Made by a program: the position numbers and the translations under genes. Below, in pieces: positions 17,843-26,974 of a stretch of 64,000 bases of DNA. The stretch is taken from assembly GCA_052066835.1 (NCBI GenBank), contig JBQHRJ010000001.1; one strand, written 5' to 3'. The notes beneath the pieces were generated by a model. The model saw nothing but the letters and a program-made list of their open reading frames with translations, was not told where the DNA came from and did no database searches. Origin of the DNA: UBA2821 sp902763335. Lineage in GTDB: Bacteria; Bacillota; Clostridia; Lachnospirales; Lachnospiraceae. Every line of letters starts with the position of its first letter. Position 1 is the first letter of the stretch.

Positions 17843-17906
17843 TGCGACTTTACAAAAACCATACATTTTTTTTACTAAAGTATGGTAGTTGTAAAGTCGC
17901 ATTTTT
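17843..17906 (+). terminator. Terminator hairpin ending the island operon
   Basis: A long inverted repeat pairs TGCGACTTTACAAAAACCATAC (17843-17864, written here as one arm read in two parts: TGCGACTTTACAA and CCATAC) with its partner at 17880-17901, followed by TTTTT. The stem is interrupted by a small internal loop. It separates the defence island from the pst operon. Confidence 0.75.
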
Positions 17907-17958
17907 ATTATCATAAGCGTGTAATCAAAAAGAAGACAGAAAGAAAGAGGAAAACAAA

Positions 17959-18819
17959 ATGAAGGTAAGAAAATTATTAAGTATGGTAGTTGTGGCTGCG
18001 ATGTCAGTTGGAATAATAGCAGGTTGTGGAAACAGTAGTGACAAGAGTGACAGTAATGCCGGTACGAACAGTAGCAGCGGTATAAAGGGAACTGTATCAA
18101 CGAATGGTTCAACTTCGATGGAAAATGTTATTTCTTCATTAATAGAAGCATATAACGAAAAGAATCCGGATGTCACCATTACATATGATGCCACAGGATC
18201 AGGTACAGGTATCACAGCAGCGTCAGAGGGTACAACAGATATCGGATTATCAAGCAGACATTTAAAGGAAGATGAGAAAGGCCTTACAGAGACAGTTATA
18301 GCACTTGACGGAATAGCAGTTATTGTAAATAAAAACAATAAGGTTGATGATCTTACACTTGAGCAGATAGCAGATATCGCAACAGGAAAGATTAAGAACT
18401 GGAGCGAAGTAGGAGGAGAAGATTCACCTATAACAGTCATCGGACGTGAGGCAGGTTCAGGAACAAGAGATGGTTTTGAGAGTATCGTGGATGTTGCAGA
18501 CTCATGCGTATATGACCAGGAACTTACATCTACAGGTGCCGTAATTGCAGCAGTTTCAGCAAATGAATACTCCATCGGATATGCATCATTATCAGCAGTA
18601 AGTGACGAAGTAAGTGCCATAAAGGTAGACGGTGTAGAGTGCAGTGAGGAGTCAGTGTTAGACGGTACATATAAGATTCAGAGACCATTTGCAATGATTA
18701 CAAATGATTCAACAGATTTATCAAATGCAGCAAAGAGCTTTATGGATTTTGCAAAGAGTGAAGAAGTTCAGGATATTATTACAGCTGCCGGTGCAGTTCC
18801 GGCAAGCAAACAGTCTTAA
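17959..18819 (+). CDS. pstS: Phosphate ABC transporter substrate-binding lipoprotein PstS
   Basis: 286 residues. The N-terminus is a lipoprotein signal peptide with lipobox IIAGC, so Cys22 is lipidated and the protein is held on the outer face of the membrane. The phosphate-binding fold follows: TVSTNGSTSMENVISSL, YDATGSGTGI, IGLSSRHLK, and the phosphate-loop GREAGSGTRDGFES. It captures inorganic phosphate and passes it to PstC-PstA. First gene of pstSCAB-phoU-phoBR, all on one strand with short or overlapping junctions. Start ATG 17959 has AGAGG 7 nt upstream. The operon is expected to be induced at low phosphate through PhoBR. Confidence 0.97.
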   Translation: MKVRKLLSMVVVAAMSVGIIAGCGNSSDKSDSNAGTNSSSGIKGTVSTNGSTSMENVISSLIEAYNEKNPDVTITYDATGSGTGITAASEGTTDIGLSSRHLKEDEKGLTETVIALDGIAVIVNKNNKVDDLTLEQIADIATGKIKNWSEVGGEDSPITVIGREAGSGTRDGFESIVDVADSCVYDQELTSTGAVIAAVSANEYSIGYASLSAVSDEVSAIKVDGVECSEESVLDGTYKIQRPFAMITNDSTDLSNAAKSFMDFAKSEEVQDIITAAGAVPASKQS

Positions 18820-18834
18820 GAAAGAGGTCTGTAT

Positions 18835-19698
18835 ATGAAAGTTAAGAAAACAATTGAGAGGATTATGAACGGATTGTTTTTCTTATGTGGTATGGTGGCA
18901 GTTATTTCGGTAATTGCCATCACGCTGTATATGATAATATGTGGTGTTCCGGCAATTAAGGAAATAGGAATTAAAGATTTTCTGTTTGGCAAAGTATGGA
19001 AAAGTACAGCCAAAGAACCGTTGTATGGAATATTACCGTTTATACTCACATCAATATATGGAACAATTGGTGCAGTCATTATAGGAGTTCCGATAGGACT
19101 GTTTACAGCTATATTTCTTGCAAAAATTGCAAATAAAAAAGTAGCAGGTATTGTAAGACCGGCGGTTGAGCTTTTATCAGGAATCCCATCCGTAGTATAT
19201 GGCCTTATAGGAATGGTAGTTCTTGTGCCTGCCATAATGAAAGTTTTCAATCTTAAGAATGGAACCTGCCTTCTGGCTGCCATAATCGTTCTTGCGATAA
19301 TGATTCTTCCGTCAATAGTTACGGTAAGCGAAACGGCAATACTGGCAGTACCGAAAGAGTACGAGGAAGCAAGTCTGGCACTTGGAGCCACTAAGATAGA
19401 AACGATATTTAAGGTTACCATTCCGGCGGCAAAGAGCGGTATTGCAACAGGTATAGTTCTCGGTATAGGAAGAGCCATAGGTGAGGCAATGGCAGTTATG
19501 ATGGTTGCGGGAAATGTACCAAACATGCCTAAGATGTTTAGTTCAGTAACATTTCTTACTACGGCGATATCAAAGGAAATGTCTTATGCGACAGGATTTC
19601 AGAGAGATGCGCTGTATTCTATCGGATTGGTTTTATTTGTATTCATTATGATAATAAATGTGGTACTTAATGTATTTTTAAAGGGGAGGGAAGAATAA
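18835..19698 (+). CDS. pstC: Phosphate ABC transporter permease PstC
   Basis: 287 residues with about six transmembrane helices. The conserved inner-membrane coupling loop is present (EEASLALGATKIETIFKVTIPAAKSGI), typical of binding-protein-dependent permeases. The segment LLSGIPSVVYGLIGM is characteristic of PstC. It pairs with PstA to form the membrane channel. It starts 15 nt after pstS with AAAGAGG as ribosome site, and its stop overlaps the pstA start (TAATG). Confidence 0.96.
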   Translation: MKVKKTIERIMNGLFFLCGMVAVISVIAITLYMIICGVPAIKEIGIKDFLFGKVWKSTAKEPLYGILPFILTSIYGTIGAVIIGVPIGLFTAIFLAKIANKKVAGIVRPAVELLSGIPSVVYGLIGMVVLVPAIMKVFNLKNGTCLLAAIIVLAIMILPSIVTVSETAILAVPKEYEEASLALGATKIETIFKVTIPAAKSGIATGIVLGIGRAIGEAMAVMMVAGNVPNMPKMFSSVTFLTTAISKEMSYATGFQRDALYSIGLVLFVFIMIINVVLNVFLKGREE

Positions 19699-20549
19699 TG
19701 GATAATGGTTTATCTATGAAGAGAAAAGCGTATGGAATCGTATTAAAGACGCTTTTGTATACATGTGCAGTGATTACGGTCATTCTTCTCGTATCGCTTA
19801 TAGGATACATCTTTTACAGAGGAATAGGAAATGTAACATGGAAATTTCTCACCACGGAGAGAAGTGCATTAAAGAAAACAATAGGTATATTCCCTAATAT
19901 TTTATTTACATTATATACAATATTCACATCATTGATTATTGCATTGCCGGTGGGAATAGGTGCTGCTGTATATCTTAATGAGTATGCGACTAACAAGAAA
20001 CTGGTTAAAGTACTTGAATTTGCAACAGAGACTCTTACGGGTATTCCGTCTATTATATTCGGTCTTGTGGGATATCTGATATTTGCCCAGAAATTACACA
20101 TGGGAAGCAGTATTCTTGCAGGTTCACTTACACTTGTTGTCATGATTCTTCCAACGATAGTGAGGACAACACAGGAGGCATTAAAGACTGTGCCGTATTC
20201 GTACAGGGAAGGTGCAGTGGGACTTGGAGCAACAAAATGGTACATGATAAGAACAATAATATTGCCATGCAGCATTGACGGTATTGTCGGAGGTGCGATT
20301 CTTGCAGTGGGAAGAATTGTCGGTGAAAGTGCGGCATTATTATTTACGGCAGGTATGGGATATAAGCTTGTGACAGGATATCTTGATGCGTTACATACAA
20401 GTGGAGGTACACTGAGTGTTATGCTTTACTTCTATGTATCAGAATGTGGAGAATATGATGTGGGATTTGCCATTGCAGCAATACTTATGATACTTGTTCT
20501 TATTATTAATTTTTCAGCTAAATTCGCAAAGAGAAAGCTTAGAAAGTAA
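19698..20549 (+). CDS. pstA: Phosphate ABC transporter permease PstA
   Basis: 283 residues with about six membrane spans. The segments ETLTGIPSIIFGLVGYLIF and the coupling loop YREGAVGLGATKWYMIRTIILPCSIDGI identify PstA. It forms the heterodimeric phosphate channel with PstC. Its start overlaps the pstC stop. The run of hydrophobic helices and the basic C-terminus (AKFAKRKLRK) agree with the family's usual size and topology. Confidence 0.96.
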   Translation: MDNGLSMKRKAYGIVLKTLLYTCAVITVILLVSLIGYIFYRGIGNVTWKFLTTERSALKKTIGIFPNILFTLYTIFTSLIIALPVGIGAAVYLNEYATNKKLVKVLEFATETLTGIPSIIFGLVGYLIFAQKLHMGSSILAGSLTLVVMILPTIVRTTQEALKTVPYSYREGAVGLGATKWYMIRTIILPCSIDGIVGGAILAVGRIVGESAALLFTAGMGYKLVTGYLDALHTSGGTLSVMLYFYVSECGEYDVGFAIAAILMILVLIINFSAKFAKRKLRK

Positions 20550-20571
20550 TGTGAAATTTATGGAGGAAACG

Positions 20572-21324
20572 ATGGATATTATAACGGCAAAAAATCTTGA
20601 ACTGTATTACGGTTCATTTCAGGCACTTAAAGGCATAGATATGAATATACCGGAAAAAGAGATAACAGCGTTTATCGGTCCGAGCGGATGCGGAAAATCT
20701 ACATTTTTAAGATGTCTTAACAGAATGAACGACCTTGTTACCGGCTGTAAAATAACCGGAGAGGTAAAATTTAAAAATAATGATATTTATGATAAAAGTG
20801 TGGATGTAACGGCACTCAGAAAACAGATTGGTATGGTATTTCAGAAGGCAAATCCATTTCCGATGTCTATATATGACAATATAGCATATGGACCAAAACT
20901 TCACGGAAATCATAAGAAATCAGAACTTGATGAACTCGTAGAGAAGTCATTAAGGGGAGCGGCACTTTGGGATGAGGTAAAAGACAGACTTAAAAAGAGC
21001 GCCCTCGGACTGTCAGGAGGACAGCAGCAGAGACTTTGCATTGCAAGAGCCCTTGCGGTACAGCCGGAGGTGTTGCTGATGGATGAGCCTACGTCTGCAC
21101 TTGATCCGGCAAGTACAATGAAGGTTGAGGAACTGATGAGTGAACTCAAGAAAGATTATACGGTTATCATAGTTACCCATAATATGCAGCAGGCAGTAAG
21201 AATTTCAGATAATACTGCATTCTTTCTTTTGGGTGAACTCGTTGAATTTGGACGTACTGATGATGTATTCTCAAATCCGGAGGATAAGAGAACAGAGGAT
21301 TATATAACAGGAAGATTTGGTTAA
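20572..21324 (+). CDS. pstB: Phosphate ABC transporter ATP-binding protein PstB
   Basis: 250 residues from ATG 20572, chosen because GGAGG lies 5 nt upstream and the resulting length is the family norm; the frame is open further back to 20494, inside pstA. Walker A GPSGCGKST, Q-loop VFQKANPFPMSIYDN, signature LSGGQQQRLCIARA and Walker B VLLMDEPTSALD are all intact, as is the switch histidine in VTHNMQQA. It powers phosphate import through PstCA and takes part in signalling to PhoU and PhoR. Confidence 0.97.
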   Translation: MDIITAKNLELYYGSFQALKGIDMNIPEKEITAFIGPSGCGKSTFLRCLNRMNDLVTGCKITGEVKFKNNDIYDKSVDVTALRKQIGMVFQKANPFPMSIYDNIAYGPKLHGNHKKSELDELVEKSLRGAALWDEVKDRLKKSALGLSGGQQQRLCIARALAVQPEVLLMDEPTSALDPASTMKVEELMSELKKDYTVIIVTHNMQQAVRISDNTAFFLLGELVEFGRTDDVFSNPEDKRTEDYITGRFG

Positions 21325-21360
21325 TAGTATAGCTGGAAATCAGCAGAACAGGAGAATGTA

Positions 21361-22023
21361 ATGAATAACAGACCAAAATATGATGATGAGTTACAGGACT
21401 TATCTACAGAACTTATAAAAATGGGTGCGACGGCTGCACAGGCTATTGAAAAAGCCATGAAAGCAATAAAGGATTCTGATAAGGAACTTGCAAAGGAGAT
21501 AATAGAAGGTGACCGTGTCATAAATGATATGGAAAAAGATATTGAACACAGATGCTTAAAACTTATATTAAAACAACAACCTGTTGCAAGGGACTTGCGA
21601 AAAGTCAGCACAGCTATTAAAATGGTAACAGACATAGAGCGTATCGGAGATGCTGCATCGGATATAGCAGAGATTACCATACACCTTGATGAGTGTGAAT
21701 TTCAGGATATAAAAAATGCAGTGCTGAATATGGCTGAGACTGCCAAAAACATGGTTGTATCAGCGATAGATGCTTATGTCGAGGAAAATATGATTCTTGC
21801 GTTAAATACGATAAAACAGGATGATATAGTTGATGAGTGCTTCCTGTCCATAAGAAGGGAACTCAGTAAGAGACTGATAGCAAATGAACACGAGATGGAT
21901 GTAATAATGGATTATCTTATGATAATCAAATATCTTGAGAGAGTCGGAGACCATGCGGTTAATGTGTGTGAATGGGTTCAGTTTTACATGACGGGAGTAC
22001 ACAATGACGAGAAAATTGTGTGA
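21361..22023 (+). CDS. phoU: Phosphate signalling regulator PhoU
   Basis: 220 residues, all helical, with the two PhoU repeats. Each carries the conserved acidic metal-binding helix (VTDIERIGDAASDIAE and YLERVGDHAVNVCEW). PhoU senses transporter state and holds PhoR in check when phosphate is plentiful. It sits between pstB and the two-component genes, as in many Firmicutes. AGGAG precedes ATG 21361. Confidence 0.96.
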   Translation: MNNRPKYDDELQDLSTELIKMGATAAQAIEKAMKAIKDSDKELAKEIIEGDRVINDMEKDIEHRCLKLILKQQPVARDLRKVSTAIKMVTDIERIGDAASDIAEITIHLDECEFQDIKNAVLNMAETAKNMVVSAIDAYVEENMILALNTIKQDDIVDECFLSIRRELSKRLIANEHEMDVIMDYLMIIKYLERVGDHAVNVCEWVQFYMTGVHNDEKIV

Positions 22024-22041
22024 TAGAAGGAGGCCCCGGTA

Positions 22042-22764
22042 ATGAGCGCGGCAGCAGATAAACAGAGAGTAGTAATTGTAGAAGATGATGAAAGTATAAG
22101 AAGACTTATAGAAGTGGCACTGTCAGGTAATGGATATGATGCGGTAGGTTTTAACAATGCGGCAGATGCATTGGAAAATATGAAATTATTTACGCCTGAT
22201 GTTGCTATATTTGATATTATGATGGACGGAATGGACGGACTTGAGGCGGTAAGTATTATGAGAAAGAATGGGAAACTGGCAACAGTTCCTGTTATAATGC
22301 TTACGGCAAGAGATACTGAGGCTGATAAAATAGTCGGACTTGATAACGGGGCCGACGATTACATGACAAAGCCATTCAGCGTATTGGAACTGTGCGCAAG
22401 GGTGAGGGCACAGCTCAGACGAAATGTTCATATATCGGCGGATGAAGAAAAAGATACCGGAAAAGTATATGAATTTGGCACCTTGAAAATGGATGACATA
22501 ACACATGAAGTGTACAATGGAAATGGACAGATAGAATTAACATTAAAGGAATATGAACTTTTAAAACTGTTTATGAACAATCCGGGAAGAGTTTTGTCAC
22601 GAACAGAGATTCTTGAGAAAATATGGGGCGGAGAATATTTTGGTGAGACGAGAACGCTTGACATACATATAGGAACATTAAGACATAAGCTTGGGGATTC
22701 GGCATCAAATTGTCAGTATATAAAGACAATACGAGGTGTCGGTTACAGATTTTTGGACAGATAA
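22042..22764 (+). CDS. phoB: OmpR-family response regulator, PhoB/PhoP type
   Basis: 240 residues. The receiver domain has the acidic pocket (VEDDES), the phosphoacceptor D58 in AIFDIMMDG, the switch threonine in MLTARDTEA and the lysine in MTKPFSV. The C-terminal winged helix (LTLKEYELLKLFMNNPGRVLSR, YIKTIRGVGYRF) is of the Trans_reg_C type. Placement between phoU and a PAS-histidine kinase identifies it as the phosphate-responsive regulator of pst; in Bacillus nomenclature it would be PhoP. Confidence 0.93.
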   Translation: MSAAADKQRVVIVEDDESIRRLIEVALSGNGYDAVGFNNAADALENMKLFTPDVAIFDIMMDGMDGLEAVSIMRKNGKLATVPVIMLTARDTEADKIVGLDNGADDYMTKPFSVLELCARVRAQLRRNVHISADEEKDTGKVYEFGTLKMDDITHEVYNGNGQIELTLKEYELLKLFMNNPGRVLSRTEILEKIWGGEYFGETRTLDIHIGTLRHKLGDSASNCQYIKTIRGVGYRFLDR

Positions 22765-22788
22765 ACTCAGGAAGGGATAATCCGGGAT

Positions 22789-24507
22789 ATGAAGAAATCC
22801 ATGATAAAAAAGTTCTCGATAGTAATTGTACTTGCAGTGATACTGTCGGGAATAACAAATGTATTTATATTTGATAAAAAACTTACCAGTGAAAAGAAGA
22901 ATGAAATGCTAAGGCTTGTAAAGGTCATGGCAGATGAATTTAATAAGGATGAGGACAATAATGAACAGGCAGAAAGATTCGGTGATGAAAGTGACGGGGT
23001 AAGGGTAACCATAGTCAGACCGGATGGAGTTGTAACCGGAGATTCGCAGGCTGATTACAGAAAGATGGATAATCATTCCGGCAGGGAAGAGATAAAGAAA
23101 GCACAGTCCTCTAAAAGTGCCATAACTGTCAGAAAAAGTTCAACGGTAGGAAAAAAACTTATGTATGCGGTTACAAGAACGGAGGACGGTTACTATATAA
23201 GACTGTCGGAAGAATATAATAGTATAATTTTGGATGCAATGTCATTTTTGCCGGCAATGTTACTTGTTATGCTCATTTCCTGTGAGCTGGCAATCTATCT
23301 GGCAGGAAAAATGTCTGAGAAGATAGCCAGTCCGATACTGGTTATGAATGAAAGTCTGTCGGGAGTTCAGGATGGAACTACCAGACTTGACGCAGAATCA
23401 TATCCCTATGATGAATTAAAAGACATGGCAGTGAAAATAAATAAACTTGCTGAAGATGTAAGCAATCATATAGAAACTATTAAAGAGGAAAAGGATAAAA
23501 TTGAGTACATATTAGACAGAATGAAAGAAGGCTTTATGCTTCTTGACAGCAACTCAAAGATAATCATCATAAATAAAAGGGCATGTAAATACATGTCTTC
23601 TGATAAATCGGTTGTGGGAAAAGATTTATACCACCTGACCAGAAATCTTCAGTTTATTTCTTATGCAACTGAGTCGTTTGAGACAGGTAAAAACATGAGA
23701 ATGGATATAGAATATGAAGATAAAATTATAGAGGTCAGTTTCAATCCGGTGGAAAGAGGAAACGGTGACATTGAAAACGGACTGATTCTTATTATGACAG
23801 ATGTTTCGGCAAAGAGAAATGCAGAAAAACTCAGAAGGGAATTTTTTGCAAATGCCAGTCATGAGCTTAAGACTCCTATAACTTCAATCAAAGGCAGTGC
23901 CGAACTTTTATGTTCTGACATTCCTATTAATGAAGAACAGAGGATGGAAATGTTAAAGAGAATCGGTGTTGAGAGTGAGAGAATGACAACTCTTATAGAA
24001 GACATTCTTATGATTAACAGACTTGAGAGTGGAGAACTGTCAAGAGAGAGTGAATTTGTTGACATGGAAAAGATTGTCAAAGAGGACATTGATGAGATGG
24101 CATCAATGGCAGAAAAAGCAGGTGTTCATATAAATGCAGCAACAGAGGAAGCCGTTATATTTGCAAATCCGAGAGATATTCATGAGCTTACGGGAAATCT
24201 TATAGTAAACGCCATAAAATATAATGAAGAGGGCGGAAGTGTAGATATTGTTCTAAAGAAACAAAATGATATGATAGAATTTTCAGTAAGGAATGACGGA
24301 GAGGTAATACCGCTTAACAAACAGGGGCGTGTATTCGAGAGATTTTATAGGGTTGATAAGGGAAGAAGCCGGAATGTAGGCGGTACAGGTCTTGGACTTG
24401 CCATTGTGAAACATGTTGTTGACAGTCTTAATGGAGTGATTACACTTGAGAGTACAGAAAAGACAGGTACAAAATTTACTGTAAAATTACCATGTAACAA
24501 TAATTAA
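22789..24507 (+). CDS. phoR: Sensor histidine kinase, PhoR type
   Basis: 572 residues. TM1 lies at about residues 8-27 and TM2 at about 150-172, with a small extracellular sensing domain between. A HAMP-like linker, a PAS domain (MKEGFMLLDSNSKIIIINK), the HisKA domain with phosphorylated His358 in ASHELKTPITSIKG, and an ATPase domain with N-box NLIVNAIKYNEEGG and G2 box GGTGLGLAIVKHVVD follow. It phosphorylates the PhoB-like regulator 24 nt upstream, and is the last gene of the pst-pho operon. Confidence 0.93.
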   Translation: MKKSMIKKFSIVIVLAVILSGITNVFIFDKKLTSEKKNEMLRLVKVMADEFNKDEDNNEQAERFGDESDGVRVTIVRPDGVVTGDSQADYRKMDNHSGREEIKKAQSSKSAITVRKSSTVGKKLMYAVTRTEDGYYIRLSEEYNSIILDAMSFLPAMLLVMLISCELAIYLAGKMSEKIASPILVMNESLSGVQDGTTRLDAESYPYDELKDMAVKINKLAEDVSNHIETIKEEKDKIEYILDRMKEGFMLLDSNSKIIIINKRACKYMSSDKSVVGKDLYHLTRNLQFISYATESFETGKNMRMDIEYEDKIIEVSFNPVERGNGDIENGLILIMTDVSAKRNAEKLRREFFANASHELKTPITSIKGSAELLCSDIPINEEQRMEMLKRIGVESERMTTLIEDILMINRLESGELSRESEFVDMEKIVKEDIDEMASMAEKAGVHINAATEEAVIFANPRDIHELTGNLIVNAIKYNEEGGSVDIVLKKQNDMIEFSVRNDGEVIPLNKQGRVFERFYRVDKGRSRNVGGTGLGLAIVKHVVDSLNGVITLESTEKTGTKFTVKLPCNNN

Positions 24508-24523
24508 AAAAATATAAACACTA

Positions 24524-24552
24524 TTGACGTGAAAATATTATAATGCTATCAT
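24524..24552 (+). promoter_or_regulatory. Sigma-A type promoter of the ABC exporter operon
   Basis: TTGACG (24524-24529), a 17-nt spacer and TATCAT (24547-24552). It drives a 140-nt leader containing a terminator-like hairpin before the first exporter gene. Confidence 0.6.
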
Positions 24553-24600
24553 CAATTAAACATGAGCAGCGTATCATATTTACATGTTCTTATAGTAGTG

Positions 24601-24632
24601 AAAAGGTGCCGCTATAAAAAGTGGCACCTTTT
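24601..24632 (+). terminator. Hairpin in the exporter leader (terminator or attenuator)
   Basis: AAAAGGTGCC (24601-24610) pairs perfectly with GGCACCTTTT (24623-24632). The promoter lies upstream and the exporter gene 66 nt downstream, so this hairpin sits inside the exporter leader and may be an attenuator. It could also stop read-through from phoR. A 37-codon ORF (ATG 24562 to TAA 24673) runs through it, with no ribosome site visible. Confidence 0.6.
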
Positions 24633-24697
24633 ATGTGTACGCTGTCAGGCTTTTAAGCGGGATGTAGAAAGTTAATGTATCAGGAAAGGAAAGACAG

Positions 24698-26974
24698 ATG
24701 GGAAAAATATTTAAAAATTTGAAACCGTACTGGAAGACAACTATTCTTATAATTGCCTTTCTGGTTGTTCAGGCATGGTGCGATCTTGCACTTCCACAGT
24801 ACACATCAGACATTATAGATGTGGGTATACAAAAAAGTGGAATAGAGTATGCTATGCCGGAGGGAATTACAGCGGAAGAATTTGAAACTGCACAGACATT
24901 TATGACGGATGATGAAAAAAATATCTGGAATGACAGTTACAAAAAAGACGGAAATACATACAGGATAAATATAAGTAATAAAAAACTTGAGAAGAACAGT
25001 GAAAAACTTCAAATGGCACTGATTATGAACTACAGTATGTCATCAATGCCGGAGGATGAGTTTAAGGAAAGTCTGAATAAATTAGCTGAGCAGAGTCCGG
25101 ATATGTATAAATCCATGACTACTGAACAGATTGAGGAAGTGTTATCACTTAACGTATTTGAAAATGACGGTATAAAATGTGTAGATATGAGACCTGTGTA
25201 TAAAGCCATGCTGGAAAGTGGAAGTATGACGCAGGAAGGCATCATTAAAATGCGGGATACCATGAAAGAGAAGTTTGATAAGGTGGGAGACACCATAACA
25301 GATTCCATGGGAGTTGCCTATGCGGTAAAATGTGACAAAGAGTCAGGAATAGATGTAGATGCAATACAGAGAAGATACCTTATAGTTGCAGGGTTAAAGA
25401 TGCTTGGAATGGCACTCATAATGGGAATTGCGACTGTTGTAGTCGGATTCCTTGCTTCAAGAGTCGGTGCAGGAATAGGTAGAGACTTAAGAGGAAAAAT
25501 ATTTAAGCAGGTTGTAGGATTTTCAAATACAGAGATGGATAAATTCTCTACAGCATCTCTTATAACGAGAAGTACAAATGATGTGCAGCAGATACAGCTG
25601 GTTACCACTCTGTTACTCAGAATGGTTATATATGCACCGATACTCGGAGTAGGTGGTGTTATAAAGGTAGTAAACACAAAATCAGGAATGGGATGGGTAA
25701 TATTTGTAGCCGTTGCCGTTATATTATTATACGTCGGAATACTTGTAAGTCTTGCCATGCCAAAATTCAAGATAATGCAGGTGATGGTAGATAAGGTAAA
25801 CCTTGTATCAAGAGAAATCCTTACCGGATTATCGGTTATAAGAGCGTTTGGGCGTGAAAAACGTGAAGAGGAACGATTTGAAGAGGCGAATAAAGACCTT
25901 ACAAAGACAATGCTTTTCGTAAACAGAGTCATGACATTTATGATGCCGGGTATGATGTTTATAATGTATTGTATAACAGTTCTTATCGTCTGGGTTGCAG
26001 CACACCGTATAGACGGAGGATATATGCAGATAGGTTCCATGACAGCATTTATCACATATGCAATGCTTATAGTTATGTCATTTTTAATGCTTACAATGAT
26101 GTCTGTAATGCTTCCGAGAGCCGGAGTTGCAGCAGAGCGAATAGATGAGGTAATTAATACACCTTCATCTGTTGTAAACGCAGAAAATGTTCAGACTCCC
26201 GAGAAGAAAACCGGAATTGTCAGATTTGAAAATGTTAATTTCATGTATCCGGGTGCAAAGGAAAATGTCATAAAGAATATAAACTTTACGGCAGAACCGG
26301 GAAAAACTACAGCCATAATCGGAAGTACCGGAAGTGGAAAATCTACACTTATTAACCTGATTCCGAGGTTATATGATGTTACATCGGGAGAGATAAAAGT
26401 CGATGGTATTGATATACGGAAAATGGATATAGGTGAATTGAGAGAGAGAATAGGTTATGTTCCACAGAAGGGAATATTATTCTCCGGAACGATTGCTGAC
26501 AATCTCAAATTTGGTAATAAAGATGCATCGGACGATGAGATGATTACGGCAGCAGAGATTGCCCAGGCAACAGAATTTATAGAAGAGAAAAATGATAAAT
26601 ATGAAAGCTTTATATCACAGGGCGGAGGAAATGTATCCGGTGGTCAGAAACAGAGACTTTCCATAGCGAGAGCTATCACAAAAAATCCGGATATTTATAT
26701 ATTTGATGACAGTTTTTCAGCACTTGACATGAAAACTGATGCAAAGCTTAGAAAAGCACTTGAACCTGTGGTTCAGAATAAGACTGTAATAATCGTAGCC
26801 CAGAGAATAAGCACTATCTTAAATGCTGATGAGATAATAGTTCTCGATGAGGGTGAAATTGTAGGAAAAGGAACTCACAGAGAGCTGCTTGCAAACTGTG
26901 ATGAATATATGCAGATAGCAAAATCACAGTTATCAGCAAAAGAACTTGGAATAGAAGGAAAGGAGGAAGCGTAA
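24698..26974 (+). CDS. ABC exporter half-transporter, degenerate-site subunit
   Basis: 758 residues. After TM1 there is an extracytoplasmic insert of about 150 residues (45-215) common in clostridial exporters, then TM2-TM6 and an ATPase domain. Walker A GSTGSGKST and signature VSGGQKQRLS are canonical, but Walker B reads IYIFDDSFSALD, with Asp where the catalytic Glu belongs, and the H-loop reads VAQRIS with Gln for His. This is the degenerate half of a TM287/288-like heterodimer. The stop overlaps the partner's start (TAATG). It probably exports drugs or peptides; the substrate is unknown. Confidence 0.93.
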   Translation: MGKIFKNLKPYWKTTILIIAFLVVQAWCDLALPQYTSDIIDVGIQKSGIEYAMPEGITAEEFETAQTFMTDDEKNIWNDSYKKDGNTYRINISNKKLEKNSEKLQMALIMNYSMSSMPEDEFKESLNKLAEQSPDMYKSMTTEQIEEVLSLNVFENDGIKCVDMRPVYKAMLESGSMTQEGIIKMRDTMKEKFDKVGDTITDSMGVAYAVKCDKESGIDVDAIQRRYLIVAGLKMLGMALIMGIATVVVGFLASRVGAGIGRDLRGKIFKQVVGFSNTEMDKFSTASLITRSTNDVQQIQLVTTLLLRMVIYAPILGVGGVIKVVNTKSGMGWVIFVAVAVILLYVGILVSLAMPKFKIMQVMVDKVNLVSREILTGLSVIRAFGREKREEERFEEANKDLTKTMLFVNRVMTFMMPGMMFIMYCITVLIVWVAAHRIDGGYMQIGSMTAFITYAMLIVMSFLMLTMMSVMLPRAGVAAERIDEVINTPSSVVNAENVQTPEKKTGIVRFENVNFMYPGAKENVIKNINFTAEPGKTTAIIGSTGSGKSTLINLIPRLYDVTSGEIKVDGIDIRKMDIGELRERIGYVPQKGILFSGTIADNLKFGNKDASDDEMITAAEIAQATEFIEEKNDKYESFISQGGGNVSGGQKQRLSIARAITKNPDIYIFDDSFSALDMKTDAKLRKALEPVVQNKTVIIVAQRISTILNADEIIVLDEGEIVGKGTHRELLANCDEYMQIAKSQLSAKELGIEGKEEA

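Noticed and set aside
17878..17993. 15-bp direct repeat as an attachment site flanking the island
   Set aside because: Both copies are on the right side only 101 bp apart, so the island is not between them; kept only as a low-interest finding.
18816..19526. 236-codon antisense ORF over pstC
   Set aside because: Shadow of a membrane-protein gene; no domain and no start signals.
25318..26055. 245-codon antisense ORF within the first ABC exporter gene
   Set aside because: Its length follows from the codon bias of the sense gene; no domain, no ribosome site, Thr/Ile-rich composition.
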